A DNA stretch of 21,113 bases from CAZJLN01 sp964540765 (GCA_964540765.1 CAZINW010000037.1:1-21113); one strand, 5' to 3'. Shown: positions 1 through 8,153, counted from the first letter of the stretch. Notes: generated from the letters alone by a model not told the origin. A program made the numbers and translations.

Positions 1-2
1 AG

Positions 3-113
3 CCCATTTCTGGGACAATATCATTATTACATGGAGGTGATCAGTCAAAATCTTGGGTACAATTACTCAAACAAAAATTGAATTATGGGCTCTCCCTTAA
101 TGCCTTCTTCTAA
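3..113 (+). CDS. possible C-terminal end of a convergent gene (partial)
   Basis: A plus-strand frame is open from the window edge to a TAA at 111-113 and encodes about 36 residues, including the stretch GGDQSKSWVQLLKQ and ending LSLNAFF. The composition looks like ordinary protein, and the frame would end 51 bases from the nrdJ stop in a tail-to-tail arrangement. I do not recognise a family. A frame this short can be open by chance, and the start lies outside the window, so this is only a possibility. Confidence 0.3.
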   Translation, partial: PISGTISLLHGGDQSKSWVQLLKQKLNYGLSLNAFF

Positions 114-127
114 TTCTATGAACATTT

Positions 128-161
128 GAAACAGTATCATGGTCCCCCCCGAATACGTTTC
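128..161 (-). terminator. weak stem-loop just after nrdJ
   Basis: GAAAC, one unpaired A, then GTAT (128-137) pairs with ATAC-GTTTC (153-161) around a 15-base loop, four bases past the nrdJ stop codon. No T-run follows on either strand, so it is not a classical intrinsic terminator. It may be a 3' end stem or a chance pairing. Confidence 0.25.
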
Positions 162-164
162 CGT

Positions 165-2741
165 TCAGCACTCGCTATAACCGCAGGTGTAACACTTCTT
201 GCAGCCTTCCTCGTTGACCAAAGTGGCATGTCCGCATTCAGGGCAAAGCTCGCCGACCTTCATGGCGCCCGTGCCAACAATCGGGAGAGGAATTGCATTT
301 TCGCTGATGACGATATCGGTGGTTTCTTTTTCCCAATGCTGCTGGTAAAGGTATTCTTCGAGTGCCTTGGCAATGCCATCTGGCAACGAACGCACCCGGT
401 TGGGTCCAAACCCAAGTGACCTTCCGCCGCCGATGCCCCCCAACTGTTCCATCACCACCTTCAGGCGCTCTTTGGGCGCAATGGGTGAGGAGATGCGCAA
501 AACATAAGAGATCAGCCTGCCGATGGCTTCCGAATGGGCGGCTGTCTCTGACCCTGCCTTGGCAGTGTTTATGAAGACTTCAAAGGGTTGATCTCCGCCG
601 TTCTCATTGATGGTGACAAAAGCTTTGCCCAGCGGGGTCTCAATGGAGAAGGTGTACCCTTTCAAGATGTGCGGTCTTGGCTTCTTTGTGTCTTTCCAGA
701 AGGCAAGCTGAAATTCTTCATCTTCAGGTTCCACGCTGGCTGTCAGGGTTTGCTTTTCCCCAATGGCAGCCTTTGCCTGGATGGTGGCTTTGGTTTCGAG
801 CACCACCTTGTCTCTTGAACCGGTAATGTAGACAGTAATGCCTTTGCAGCCCAACTCCCATGCCAGTTTGTAGGCGTCTGCCACCTCATCAACCGTGGTT
901 CCCTTTGGGAAGTTGATCGTCTTGCTGAGGCTGTTATCCACAAAAGCCTGCAAGGCAGCTTGCAGGCGGATATGCTCTTCTGCGCTGATGTCTGATGAAA
1001 CCACAAACACATCGCGTAAATGATCCGGCAGGGCTGCCACATGCTGGCAGGAGCCCTCTTCCAGGATTTGATTGATAATATTGTCTTTAACCATCGGATC
1101 CAATGCCAGCTTGTCAAATTCTGCCTGGAATTGAGGGCTGATGTAATTCAAAGTGAGATCCTTGCCATTATCGTTGACGTGCCGCACGTAAGCCAGCGCA
1201 AAGACAGGTTCGCAGCCATAGCCCTCGCATCCTGCCACTGTTCCGATCGTGCCCGTCGGTGCGATGGTGGTCTGAGCGGCATTGCGAATACCGTATTGGC
1301 GAATACCAGTTAAGATATCATCCCAATTCACTTCAGGTTGATTCCAATCATGAGTATAGGGAAGAATGGGTTTGGGCGCCTGCCAGGTGATATTCTGCGG
1401 GTCATAGATACTGCCTTTAATGGCAGGAAAAGCGCCTTTTTGCCTGGCAAGTTCAACACTTGTCCACATGGCATGATAACGCACAAATTCCATCACCTGG
1501 GAAGCAAATTCCAGGGATTCTTCAGAACCGTAGCGCACCCCCACATGGTACATCAAGTCTGCCAGACCCATGATGCCCAGACCAATGCGGCGGGCATTCA
1601 ATGCTGATGCGCGCAATTCGGGTATGGCAGGGACATATGCATTGACATCAACCACATTGTCAAGAAAGGTGGTTGCCAGTTCAGTGCTTTGCTGCAAACG
1701 AGCCCAATCAACAGTGTGATTGGCGCCAAAATGCTCTGCCAGATTGATTGAACCTAAGCAGCAATTTTCATAAGGTCCCAACCACTGCTCACCGCAGGGG
1801 TTTGTTGCTTCCAAATGATAAAGATGTGGCACAGGATTGCTGCGGTTGGCTGCATCCAGGAAAAGGACTCCGGGTTCGCCATTATGATGTGCTTGGGTGA
1901 CGATCTTGTTAAATAGATCGCGTGCTTTTACAGTGCGATGGGTGAGGATGGGCCAGCCATTTTCTTCGAATTCTTCGAGCGTTCCTGGATGATGTTTATA
2001 CTCTGGCGCGTTTACATCAGGAAAGCGCAACGCCCATTCCTTGTCATCCAGCACAGCTTGCATAAAGGCGTCCGTGATGCCGACCGATATATTGAAGTTT
2101 GTAATTGCATTTTCATTGGTTTTGCAGTTGATAAAATCTTCGATATCAGGATGGTCCACACGAAGCACGCCCATGTTGGCGCCTCTGCGGGTTCCACCCT
2201 GGGCAATTTCTCCAAAGGCATGGTCATACACTCGCAGAAAACCAACCGGTCCGGTGGCTTCTCCGGCAGAGGTTTTCACAAGTGAACCTTTTGGGCGCAG
2301 TCGTGAAAAATTGAAACCATTGCCCCCACCGGTCTGTTGAATTAAAGCTGCATTGCGCAGTGTGGAAAAGATGCCGTCAGGAGCACGGCCCATGTCATCT
2401 GAAATGGGCAGGACAAAACAGGCTGCCAACTGCCCCAAAGGTGTGCCCGCCCCGGTAAACGTCGGGGAATTCGGGAAAAATCGTTTACTTGCCATCAAGG
2501 TGTAAAAAGAAATGGCAGTTTTTTCGACCTCGTGTTCTTCAGCGCCGTTATTGGCAACATGGTAAGCAATGCGCCATAACATTTCCTCGATCGTCTCAGC
2601 CGGTTTGCCTTCGTCATTCCGACGTAAATAACGCCGTGAAAGTACCTGTTTGGAATTGTCGCTCAATTCCACAGGTTGAAGATGTTGGGGAATTGGAGAT
2701 GTGGGCAGTAATCCTGCTGTGGTAAGCTTTTCAGTAACCAT
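165..2741 (-). CDS. nrdJ: adenosylcobalamin-dependent (class II) ribonucleoside-diphosphate reductase
   Basis: This 858-residue protein reduces ribonucleotides to deoxyribonucleotides, using adenosylcobalamin to generate the active-site thiyl radical, so it needs no oxygen. The class II signature is clear: ACFVLPISDD with C108 (first redox cysteine), a glycine-rich QQTGGGNGFNFSRLRP at about 135-150, NPCGE at 314-318 (N314, radical C316, E318), the partner cysteine in CCLGSINL (327-333), and PTGTIG. The C-terminus carries a cysteine-rich tail (C833, C836, C847, C850, C853, C858), as expected for the shuttle that re-reduces the active site. No N-terminal ATP-cone is evident. ATG follows AAGGA at good spacing. 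The gene lies 20 bases after nrdR and is very probably co-transcribed with it, so NrdR likely controls it. Confidence 0.95.
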   Translation of the reverse strand: MVTEKLTTAGLLPTSPIPQHLQPVELSDNSKQVLSRRYLRRNDEGKPAETIEEMLWRIAYHVANNGAEEHEVEKTAISFYTLMASKRFFPNSPTFTGAGTPLGQLAACFVLPISDDMGRAPDGIFSTLRNAALIQQTGGGNGFNFSRLRPKGSLVKTSAGEATGPVGFLRVYDHAFGEIAQGGTRRGANMGVLRVDHPDIEDFINCKTNENAITNFNISVGITDAFMQAVLDDKEWALRFPDVNAPEYKHHPGTLEEFEENGWPILTHRTVKARDLFNKIVTQAHHNGEPGVLFLDAANRSNPVPHLYHLEATNPCGEQWLGPYENCCLGSINLAEHFGANHTVDWARLQQSTELATTFLDNVVDVNAYVPAIPELRASALNARRIGLGIMGLADLMYHVGVRYGSEESLEFASQVMEFVRYHAMWTSVELARQKGAFPAIKGSIYDPQNITWQAPKPILPYTHDWNQPEVNWDDILTGIRQYGIRNAAQTTIAPTGTIGTVAGCEGYGCEPVFALAYVRHVNDNGKDLTLNYISPQFQAEFDKLALDPMVKDNIINQILEEGSCQHVAALPDHLRDVFVVSSDISAEEHIRLQAALQAFVDNSLSKTINFPKGTTVDEVADAYKLAWELGCKGITVYITGSRDKVVLETKATIQAKAAIGEKQTLTASVEPEDEEFQLAFWKDTKKPRPHILKGYTFSIETPLGKAFVTINENGGDQPFEVFINTAKAGSETAAHSEAIGRLISYVLRISSPIAPKERLKVVMEQLGGIGGGRSLGFGPNRVRSLPDGIAKALEEYLYQQHWEKETTDIVISENAIPLPIVGTGAMKVGELCPECGHATLVNEEGCKKCYTCGYSEC

Positions 2742-2761
2742 GTCAGATTCCTTGAGCGTTA

Positions 2762-3217
2762 TTATTTTTCTTCAGATAACAGACGATCTATTTCGGTACG
2801 GATGGATTGAAGATCTCCCATCCGTAGATAGACGATGGCGTAACGAATATAGGCAATCTGGTCCATTTCTTTTAGACCTTTGATCACCATATCTCCAACG
2901 ATTCTGGAGCTGACTTCAGCGCGTCCCATTCTCTGTAAGGAAGATTCAATCTCGCCAGCCAGGCGTTCAACATCAGCTGCTGGTACAGGTCTTTTTGCGC
3001 AGACGATCTGTAGCCCCTTCAGCAGCTTGTCTCTGTCAAAAGCTTCCCGTGTGCCATCCTGTTTAATAATCAACGGGGTTGCAAGAATAGGGCGTTCATA
3101 AGTGCTGAAACGCTGATGGCATGCAATGCATTCCCTTCTCCGACGGATGCCCCCGTGAGAATCTTTGGTTGAATCAACTACTTTTGAGTCTTCATTTTGA
3201 CAGAAAGGGCAACGCAC
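2762..3217 (-). CDS. nrdR: transcriptional repressor NrdR
   Basis: A 151-residue protein of the usual family length. The N-terminal zinc ribbon has C3, C6, C30 and C33 (MRCPFC, then RRRRECIAC), followed by an ATP-cone domain from about residue 46 to 138. NrdR binds ATP or dATP through this cone and represses ribonucleotide reductase genes at paired NrdR boxes. The start is GTG, supported by GAGGT six bases upstream and by the motif beginning exactly at residue 1. Two NrdR-box-like palindromes lie between its promoter and its start, which suggests autoregulation together with the downstream nrdJ. Confidence 0.96.
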   Translation of the reverse strand: MRCPFCQNEDSKVVDSTKDSHGGIRRRRECIACHQRFSTYERPILATPLIIKQDGTREAFDRDKLLKGLQIVCAKRPVPAADVERLAGEIESSLQRMGRAEVSSRIVGDMVIKGLKEMDQIAYIRYAIVYLRMGDLQSIRTEIDRLLSEEK

Positions 3218-3244
3218 TTAAAACCTCGACTTCCAAATTTCCTG

Positions 3245-3260
3245 CCCCAATATATAGGAG
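3245..3260. promoter_or_regulatory. NrdR box 1 (proximal)
   Basis: The core CAATATATAG sits in a 16-base near-palindrome and fits the published NrdR box form (acaCwAtATaTwGwgt) at all core positions. It lies 28 bases upstream of the nrdR start codon and downstream of the predicted transcription start, where binding would block elongation or initiation. Confidence 0.65.
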
Positions 3261-3276
3261 GGATATTTACTACCTC

Positions 3277-3292
3277 CCCCATCAATTAGGTT
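3277..3292. promoter_or_regulatory. NrdR box 2 (distal, degenerate)
   Basis: Core CATCAATTAG matches about 6 of 10 core positions of the NrdR box. Its centre is 32 bp from that of box 1 (three helical turns), which is the spacing known for paired NrdR boxes, and it overlaps the predicted transcription start. The spacing, more than the sequence, supports it. Confidence 0.5.
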
Positions 3293-3298
3293 GAAAAA

Positions 3299-3327
3299 AT
3301 TTTAGCACAGGCGAAAATATCTTGCAA
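3299..3327 (-). promoter_or_regulatory. predicted nrdR-nrdJ promoter
   Basis: On the minus strand TTGCAA (3327-3322) is followed after 17 bases by TAAAAT (3304-3299), with TGC directly before it forming an extended -10. The start of transcription would fall near 3292, at the edge of the NrdR boxes. The -35 hexamer is the same TTGCAA as in the mraZ promoter. Between 3331 and 3444 I see nothing else. Confidence 0.6.
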
Positions 3328-3452
3328 GACTGAATGCGTGTATTATTCTTAAAATATTGCTTCCTTTAAGGTAAGTTATTAGGGAATTTGAAAAACCTGC
3401 ACAATCTTCATTGATCATTTTTCATGAACATTTAGCGCAAATGATTGAAAAT

Positions 3453-3477
3453 AAAAAAATGGCTGAGCCATTTTTTT
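3453..3477 (-). terminator. intrinsic terminator of the dcw operon
   Basis: A perfect 12-base inverted repeat (AAAAAAATGGCT / AGCCATTTTTTT) with one central base; in RNA this gives a stem closed by a CTGAG-type loop followed by seven U. It lies about 110 bases past the ftsZ stop. The A-run/T-run symmetry would also allow termination in the other direction. The outer bases TTGAAAATA (3445-3453) and TATTTTCAA (3483-3491) can extend the structure. Confidence 0.75.
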
Positions 3478-3483
3478 GAAGAT

Positions 3484-3537
3484 ATTTTCAATGGAGCCGT
3501 GCTCCAAGGCGCGTTCAACTTGGAGCACGGTGAAAAT
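3484..3537 (-). terminator. strong GC-rich hairpin after ftsZ
   Basis: Perfect 12-bp arms CCGTGCTCCAAG (3497-3508) and CTTGGAGCACGG (3519-3530) enclose a 10-base loop. ATTTTCA (3484-3490) and TGAAAAT (3531-3537) can add a seven-pair outer stem beyond a six-base bulge. It begins 52 bases after the ftsZ stop. No U-run follows directly, so it may act with the terminator just downstream or protect the 3' end of the mRNA. Confidence 0.7.
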
Positions 3538-3589
3538 CATAGATGCGCAGGATTTAATGAAACCTGAACAACCAGATACTTTTCTTCAA

Positions 3590-4738
3590 TTAGCCGTTTC
3601 GCTGCATCTTTCTGATGAACGCGGGCACGTCCAAGTCATCAGTATTAACATACACAGGAAAATCACTGCCAGCAGATGTTTCTTCTTTAACATCACTTTT
3701 GCTGACAGGATATTCTGACGTGCTCAATTCCTGATGACCTTTTTTAAGAAAATTTTGCGAGCGGTCAATCTCCTGGAAAACACGACCATTGCCCTGGTCA
3801 AAACCGGTGGCGATGACCGTTATGCGGAGTTCATCTCCCATGGTCTCATCAACAACAGCACCGAAGATTAAATTCACATCCGGGTGTGCAGTTTCCTTGA
3901 TAATGGCAGCAGCCTGGTTGACTTCGAACAGTGAGAGGGTGTTTCCGCCAGTCACATTGAAGAGGATACCATGGGCACCATTGATGGTCACATCCAGGAG
4001 CTGGCTTGAAATTGCCTGTTCTGCAGCGATGCGGGCTCGGTCTTCTCCGGACGCCTGTCCGACAGCCATCAAAGCTGCGCCACCTTCTGACATAATGGTA
4101 CGCACGTCAGCAAAATCGAGGTTGATCAGCCCGGGAACGGTGATCAGTTCAGATATACCCTGGATACCCTGGCGCAGAACATCATCTGCCACCCGGAAGG
4201 CATCTGAGAGGGCTACCCTTTTATCCACAATTTGCAGCAGCCGGTCATTCGGGATGACAATAAGCGTGTCCGCATGTTCCTTCAAGCGCGAGGCGCCTTC
4301 TTCTGCTGATCTGGCTCGTTTTGCACCCTCAAATCCAAATGGACGTGTAACCACACCAATGGTTAATGCACCAATTTCCTTGGCAATCTGGGCAACAACG
4401 GGTGCAGCGCCGGTACCAGTCCCGCCACCAAGCCCGGCGGTGACAAATACCATATCGCTGCCTTTAAGCACTTCGTACAATTCTTCGGCTGATTCTTCTG
4501 CAGCTGCCTGTCCGACGATGGGGTCACCACCCGCACCAAGACCACGTGTGGCTTTTTCGCCAATCCGAACGCGGGTGGGCGCACTCGATTTCATGAGTGC
4601 CTGGGCATCGGTATTGATGGAGATGAATTCGATCCCTGAGAGACCTTCTTCGATCATGCGGTTAACCGCATTACAGCCACCGCCACCTACGCCAACGACT
4701 TTAATTCTTGCAAATGATTCTGCTTGTTTGGTTTCCAT
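3590..4738 (-). CDS. ftsZ: cell division protein FtsZ
   Basis: This 382-residue tubulin-like GTPase polymerises into the Z ring. Visible signatures are the nucleotide loop GGGGCNAVNRM (18-28), the tubulin signature GGGTGTG at 104-110, and the synergy loop with N206, D208 and D211 that completes the GTPase site of the neighbouring subunit. A short variable linker (about 320-365) leads to the conserved C-terminal peptide DDLDVPAFIRK (367-377), the docking site for FtsA. ATG is preceded by AGAGGAG at good spacing. It is the last gene of the cluster, 47 bases after ftsA, the largest gap inside the operon; I found no convincing promoter there. Two hairpins follow its stop. Confidence 0.98.
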   Translation of the reverse strand: METKQAESFARIKVVGVGGGGCNAVNRMIEEGLSGIEFISINTDAQALMKSSAPTRVRIGEKATRGLGAGGDPIVGQAAAEESAEELYEVLKGSDMVFVTAGLGGGTGTGAAPVVAQIAKEIGALTIGVVTRPFGFEGAKRARSAEEGASRLKEHADTLIVIPNDRLLQIVDKRVALSDAFRVADDVLRQGIQGISELITVPGLINLDFADVRTIMSEGGAALMAVGQASGEDRARIAAEQAISSQLLDVTINGAHGILFNVTGGNTLSLFEVNQAAAIIKETAHPDVNLIFGAVVDETMGDELRITVIATGFDQGNGRVFQEIDRSQNFLKKGHQELSTSEYPVSKSDVKEETSAGSDFPVYVNTDDLDVPAFIRKMQRNG

Positions 4739-4785
4739 GATTTTTCTCCTCTAAAAATATTGCTCTAATTTATGAACCTTTTGAA

Positions 4786-6021
4786 TTATGGTAATAGTTT
4801 CTTTATCCAGGTTTTTAACCCATCAAGATTGGCATTGCTTGGTTTACCTGGGTGACGACTTTCGGATTTGACCTGGTTTGTTTCGCTCATAAGAATTGCC
4901 CATTGTAGCAACCCGACGCTGGTGGAAAATGCCGGGGTCATGATCTGATCTGTGAGACCGACAATTTTTTCAGGCTTGGCGATCCGCACTGGCAAACCGG
5001 TTACCCTGGCAGCTGTCTGTCGGGTACCAGGGAGCAGACTCCCGCCACCTGTTAACACGATCCCGGCGGGTAATAAACCATCATAGCCTGAGCGTTTGAT
5101 CTCCTGCAGAACCAGCATGAAGATCTCTTCGACGCGGGCTTCGATGATATTAACCAGCTCTTTGCGACTGATCTTAATGGATTGATCCGCGCCAAATGTG
5201 ATCACATTAAATGTCTCGTCTTCTGGGATCTCATCAAGAACTGCATGCCCATGGTGGATCTTGACTTCCTCAGCCTTGTCTATTGGCAGGCGCAGCCCAT
5301 GGGCAATGTCAGCAGTGATGTGATTGCCACCCACCGTGAGGACATTGGTATGCCATACATCACCGTTGATGTAGATGGCCATATCCGTTGTTCCGCCGCC
5401 CAGATCAACGACTGCCACACCCATTTCGCGTTCGGTTTCAGTCAAAATAACCTCACCTGACGCCAGGGGATTGAGCACAAACTGCAGCACCTCAATGCCG
5501 GATGCGGAGACACATTGACGCAAATTTTCTACCGTGGAGGCAGACGCTGTAATGATGTGGGCTTCGACTTCCAGGCGGTAGCCATGCATACCCACCGGCT
5601 GACGGATCCCGTCCTGCCCATCGATGATGAATCCTCGCTGGATAACATGAATGATCTCGCGGTTATGCGGGATGGCGACAGCCTGGGCAGAATCCAGGGC
5701 ACGGTAGATGTCGTCTTCATCAATGACTCTGCCCGAAATTCCGACCACACCACGGCTGTTGACAGATGACACGTGTGAGCCTGCCAGGCTGACAAGTGCA
5801 CTGTTAATCTCAAAGCCGGAAGTGCGTTCTGCTTTTTCGATGGAACGCGAAATGGCTTGTGACGCAGCATTAATGTCAATCACAGTGCCTTTTCGAATAC
5901 CGTGAGATGGTTCAATGCCGACACCCAGAATCCGCAAATCGGTGCCGTTTTCCACCCGCGCGACCAGGGTACAGATTTTGGTCGTTCCGATATCAATTCC
6001 TACTACAATTGGTTCGTCCAT
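4786..6021 (-). CDS. ftsA: cell division protein FtsA
   Basis: An actin-like ATPase of 411 residues that links FtsZ filaments to the membrane and signals to later divisome proteins. Seen are phosphate loop 1 (GIDIGTTKICTLVARV, 8-23), phosphate loop 2 (VVDLGGGTTDMAIY), the adenosine motif GIVLTGGGSLLPG, and the FtsA-specific SHVSSVNSRGVVGI subdomain. The end, GLKTWIKKLLP, is the typical amphipathic membrane-targeting helix. I place the start at the ATG at 6021, one base after the ftsQ stop and seven bases after GGAG. The open frame continues 14 residues upstream, but those overlap ftsQ and do not look like FtsA. Confidence 0.96.
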   Translation of the reverse strand: MDEPIVVGIDIGTTKICTLVARVENGTDLRILGVGIEPSHGIRKGTVIDINAASQAISRSIEKAERTSGFEINSALVSLAGSHVSSVNSRGVVGISGRVIDEDDIYRALDSAQAVAIPHNREIIHVIQRGFIIDGQDGIRQPVGMHGYRLEVEAHIITASASTVENLRQCVSASGIEVLQFVLNPLASGEVILTETEREMGVAVVDLGGGTTDMAIYINGDVWHTNVLTVGGNHITADIAHGLRLPIDKAEEVKIHHGHAVLDEIPEDETFNVITFGADQSIKISRKELVNIIEARVEEIFMLVLQEIKRSGYDGLLPAGIVLTGGGSLLPGTRQTAARVTGLPVRIAKPEKIVGLTDQIMTPAFSTSVGLLQWAILMSETNQVKSESRHPGKPSNANLDGLKTWIKKLLP

Positions 6022-6022
6022 G

Positions 6023-7051
6023 TTATTGCTCCAAGCGATAATAAGGTGCATGCAGAAATTCAAGGCTGATCAAAGCAGGTTGAATGCTTTTACTTTGAAG
6101 TTCATTAACAATGACTTCGTATTCTGCAAGTTTTTGATCAATTTCATCAGTTTCAATGCCAAAGTAAACTTTCCATCCTCTTGGGTCGCTCCAACCGAGT
6201 CCATAATCTGGATCGTAAAGCATCGTTGTTTCAGTTGGTACGATATCCCGCAGGCTTAAAATTGCCAAGACAAATCCAGGTTCCACATCTGGTGTCGGAT
6301 TATATGTCTCGTCCTCATTTATCAGCAATTCCAAAGCGTTTTCTGTTTCTTTCAGGCTGGTCAGTGGACGGGGAGCGTCCGCTGCTGCTTGCACAGGCAC
6401 AGGAAGAGTCGCTTCACCACGTACCGGGAACATGAACCCCTCTTGATCAATCCATTGACTGGAGCCATCACTGTTGATCCACAGCACCGCGGGTAATCTT
6501 TCCTCCACAGTGATGGTCACAGATGAGGGCAGCCCTAATTCTACTGTTGCTGTCTTTATGTCATGAAATTCCTTCAATAATTCATTTTCAATTTCTTCAG
6601 GAATTACTTCCAGGATCGATGTGTTTATAATACCCAGTTTGCTGGCAACATCTTCAGCATTGATCCTTTGAGCGCCAACAAGATTAACATCCGATACCTG
6701 GAAAATTGCCATTTCCTGCATGCTGATGATCAAAATTAGCATCATCAATGCCAGAATACCAGATGCCAGCCGCCAGCCAATATGAATATTGGGGAGTGAA
6801 GGCAGACGGACTTCAGCGCCAGGTGTATTGAGCGGCATGTAAACTTTCCGCCGGTTGGAGGTATTCCCATAATAAAATTTTGTCGCCTGCCCGCTGCTTG
6901 TCTTTCGTGAAGTGACTCTTGGCTGCGGAGTACGGCTTGCTTCGGGTTTGACCGATTGCCGCGGAAGCGGTTTTTTGGGCATTCTTTCCATTTGGCGACG
7001 AGCACGCACGATATCGGCTCTGGTTTTCTTTCCGGTTCCATTTGGAGACAT
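6023..7051 (-). CDS. ftsQ: cell division protein FtsQ/DivIB
   Basis: A 342-residue bitopic membrane protein of the divisome core, partner of FtsL-type and FtsB-type proteins. It has a long, basic and probably disordered cytoplasmic tail (about 1-92), one transmembrane helix (about 93-113), and a POTRA domain beginning FQVSDVNLVGAQRINAEDVASKLG-like at 117 (written here only by its first residues), followed by the beta domain with VTITVEERLPAVLW and the SSQWIDQEGFMF strand typical of FtsQ/DivIB. The ATG lies one base after the ddl stop, with AGAGG upstream. Sequence identity in this family is low, but location between ddl and ftsA, size and topology agree. Confidence 0.92.
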   Translation of the reverse strand: MSPNGTGKKTRADIVRARRQMERMPKKPLPRQSVKPEASRTPQPRVTSRKTSSGQATKFYYGNTSNRRKVYMPLNTPGAEVRLPSLPNIHIGWRLASGILALMMLILIISMQEMAIFQVSDVNLVGAQRINAEDVASKLGIINTSILEVIPEEIENELLKEFHDIKTATVELGLPSSVTITVEERLPAVLWINSDGSSQWIDQEGFMFPVRGEATLPVPVQAAADAPRPLTSLKETENALELLINEDETYNPTPDVEPGFVLAILSLRDIVPTETTMLYDPDYGLGWSDPRGWKVYFGIETDEIDQKLAEYEVIVNELQSKSIQPALISLEFLHAPYYRLEQ

Positions 7052-7052
7052 G

Positions 7053-8153
7053 TTACCTCTTGAATTCCCTTTCTGTTCGGTCTCGTTCTTCTTTCCTTTG
7101 GAAAGCGAGGCTGATCAACTGATCCACCAGGTCCGGGTATGCAAGACCACTCGCTTCCCACAGTCTGGGATACATGCTGATCTGGGTGAACCCTGGAATG
7201 GTATTAAGTTCTCCCAGGTAAAGCTCACCCGTGTCCTTGTCAATCAAAAAGTCAACCCTTGCCATGCCGGCACAGTCAATTGCATTGTATGCCCTGATTG
7301 CCATACCCTGCAGTGTCCTGCTTAATTCAGGATCAATTTCTGGAATGATCGTTTCAGCCACGCCGTTCAGGTACTTATCTTCATAGGTGTAAAAAACATC
7401 CTTGGGGATGACTTCGCCCGGGATGGATGCTTCAGGTTTTTCATTGCCAAGTACGCCGATCTCAATTTCACGGGCATTAATGCCTCGTTCAACGAGAACC
7501 CTGCGGTCATACAAGCTGGCTTTCTGCAAACCGTCCTTTAGCTCATCCCGGTTGGAACACTTGCTGATTCCGACCGATGAACCCAGGTTGGCGGGCTTGA
7601 CAAAGAGCGGGTAGGGGGCGGTTTCTTCGGCTTTCTTAACGGCTTCTGCCAGGTTCGATCGAATTTCATTGCGATCCAAAATGCAAAACTCAAGCACAGG
7701 GATTTGATTGGCTTGCATCACATATTTGAATAATCCCTTGTCCATGCCTGCGGCAGAGCCAAGCACACCAGCGCCAACATAAGCAATATCTGCCATTTCA
7801 AGAAAGCCTTGTAAAGCGCCATCCTCTCCGTATGTGCCATGCAATACTGGGAAAATCACATCGAGGTCTGTGATCCGTTCGAGTTCACCGGCATTGATTG
7901 TGAAGAGCGTGTTGCTGCCCGGTTGTGGTAGCATGATGGCAGGAACCAATCCCTCGAAATTGTTCGAGGTGAAAGCCTGCAACACCCGCTCACCGGTCAG
8001 CCACTTGCCCTGTTGCGTGATCCCAATTTCGGTCGCATCATACTTCTCACGGTTCAGGACTGACAATATGGATTGGGCTGACATCAGGGAAACATCATGT
8101 TCGCCTGAGCGTCCGCCGAAGATAATGCCAATTTTGATCTTATTGTTTGTCAT
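7053..8153 (-). CDS. ddl: D-alanine--D-alanine ligase
   Basis: An ATP-grasp enzyme of 366 residues that makes the D-Ala-D-Ala dipeptide used by MurF. Motifs: GRSGEHDVSL (14-23, with E18 and H19), the ATP-binding VKPANLGSSVGISK (185-198), the omega-loop YEDKYLNG with Y261, and the metal-binding set MARVDF and GELNTIPGFT (E315, N317). The Tyr of the KY pair is the form of D-Ala-D-Ala ligases; Phe there marks D-Ala-D-lactate ligases, so normal, vancomycin-sensitive stem peptides are predicted. I use the ATG at 8153, preceded by GGTGA and overlapping murB by 14 bases; the frame could also open at TTG 8165. Confidence 0.95.
   Translation of the reverse strand: MTNNKIKIGIIFGGRSGEHDVSLMSAQSILSVLNREKYDATEIGITQQGKWLTGERVLQAFTSNNFEGLVPAIMLPQPGSNTLFTINAGELERITDLDVIFPVLHGTYGEDGALQGFLEMADIAYVGAGVLGSAAGMDKGLFKYVMQANQIPVLEFCILDRNEIRSNLAEAVKKAEETAPYPLFVKPANLGSSVGISKCSNRDELKDGLQKASLYDRRVLVERGINAREIEIGVLGNEKPEASIPGEVIPKDVFYTYEDKYLNGVAETIIPEIDPELSRTLQGMAIRAYNAIDCAGMARVDFLIDKDTGELYLGELNTIPGFTQISMYPRLWEASGLAYPDLVDQLISLAFQRKEERDRTEREFKR

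Noticed and set aside
63..140. A 25-codon minus-strand frame (MILFQMFIELEEG...) after nrdJ with a G-run before its ATG
   Set aside because: Too short, no recognised family, and it overlaps the possible convergent gene; open by chance is likely.
3789..4754. A 321-codon plus-strand open frame opposite ftsZ
   Set aside because: It is the antisense of a highly conserved gene, is rich in Ser, Pro and Ala as mirrored frames are, and shows no family motifs or ribosome site.
4739..4785. An internal promoter before ftsZ
   Set aside because: The AT-rich 47-base gap has no -35/-10 pair with acceptable spacing; I see only a strong ribosome binding site.
6022..6063. Longer ftsA start at 6063 (14 extra residues)
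   Set aside because: The extra residues overlap ftsQ, do not resemble FtsA, and the ATG at 6021 has a well-placed GGAG.
7053..8153. Ddl as a VanA-like D-Ala-D-lactate ligase
   Set aside because: The omega-loop carries the Lys-Tyr pair of D-Ala-D-Ala ligases, and no vanH or vanX partner is nearby.
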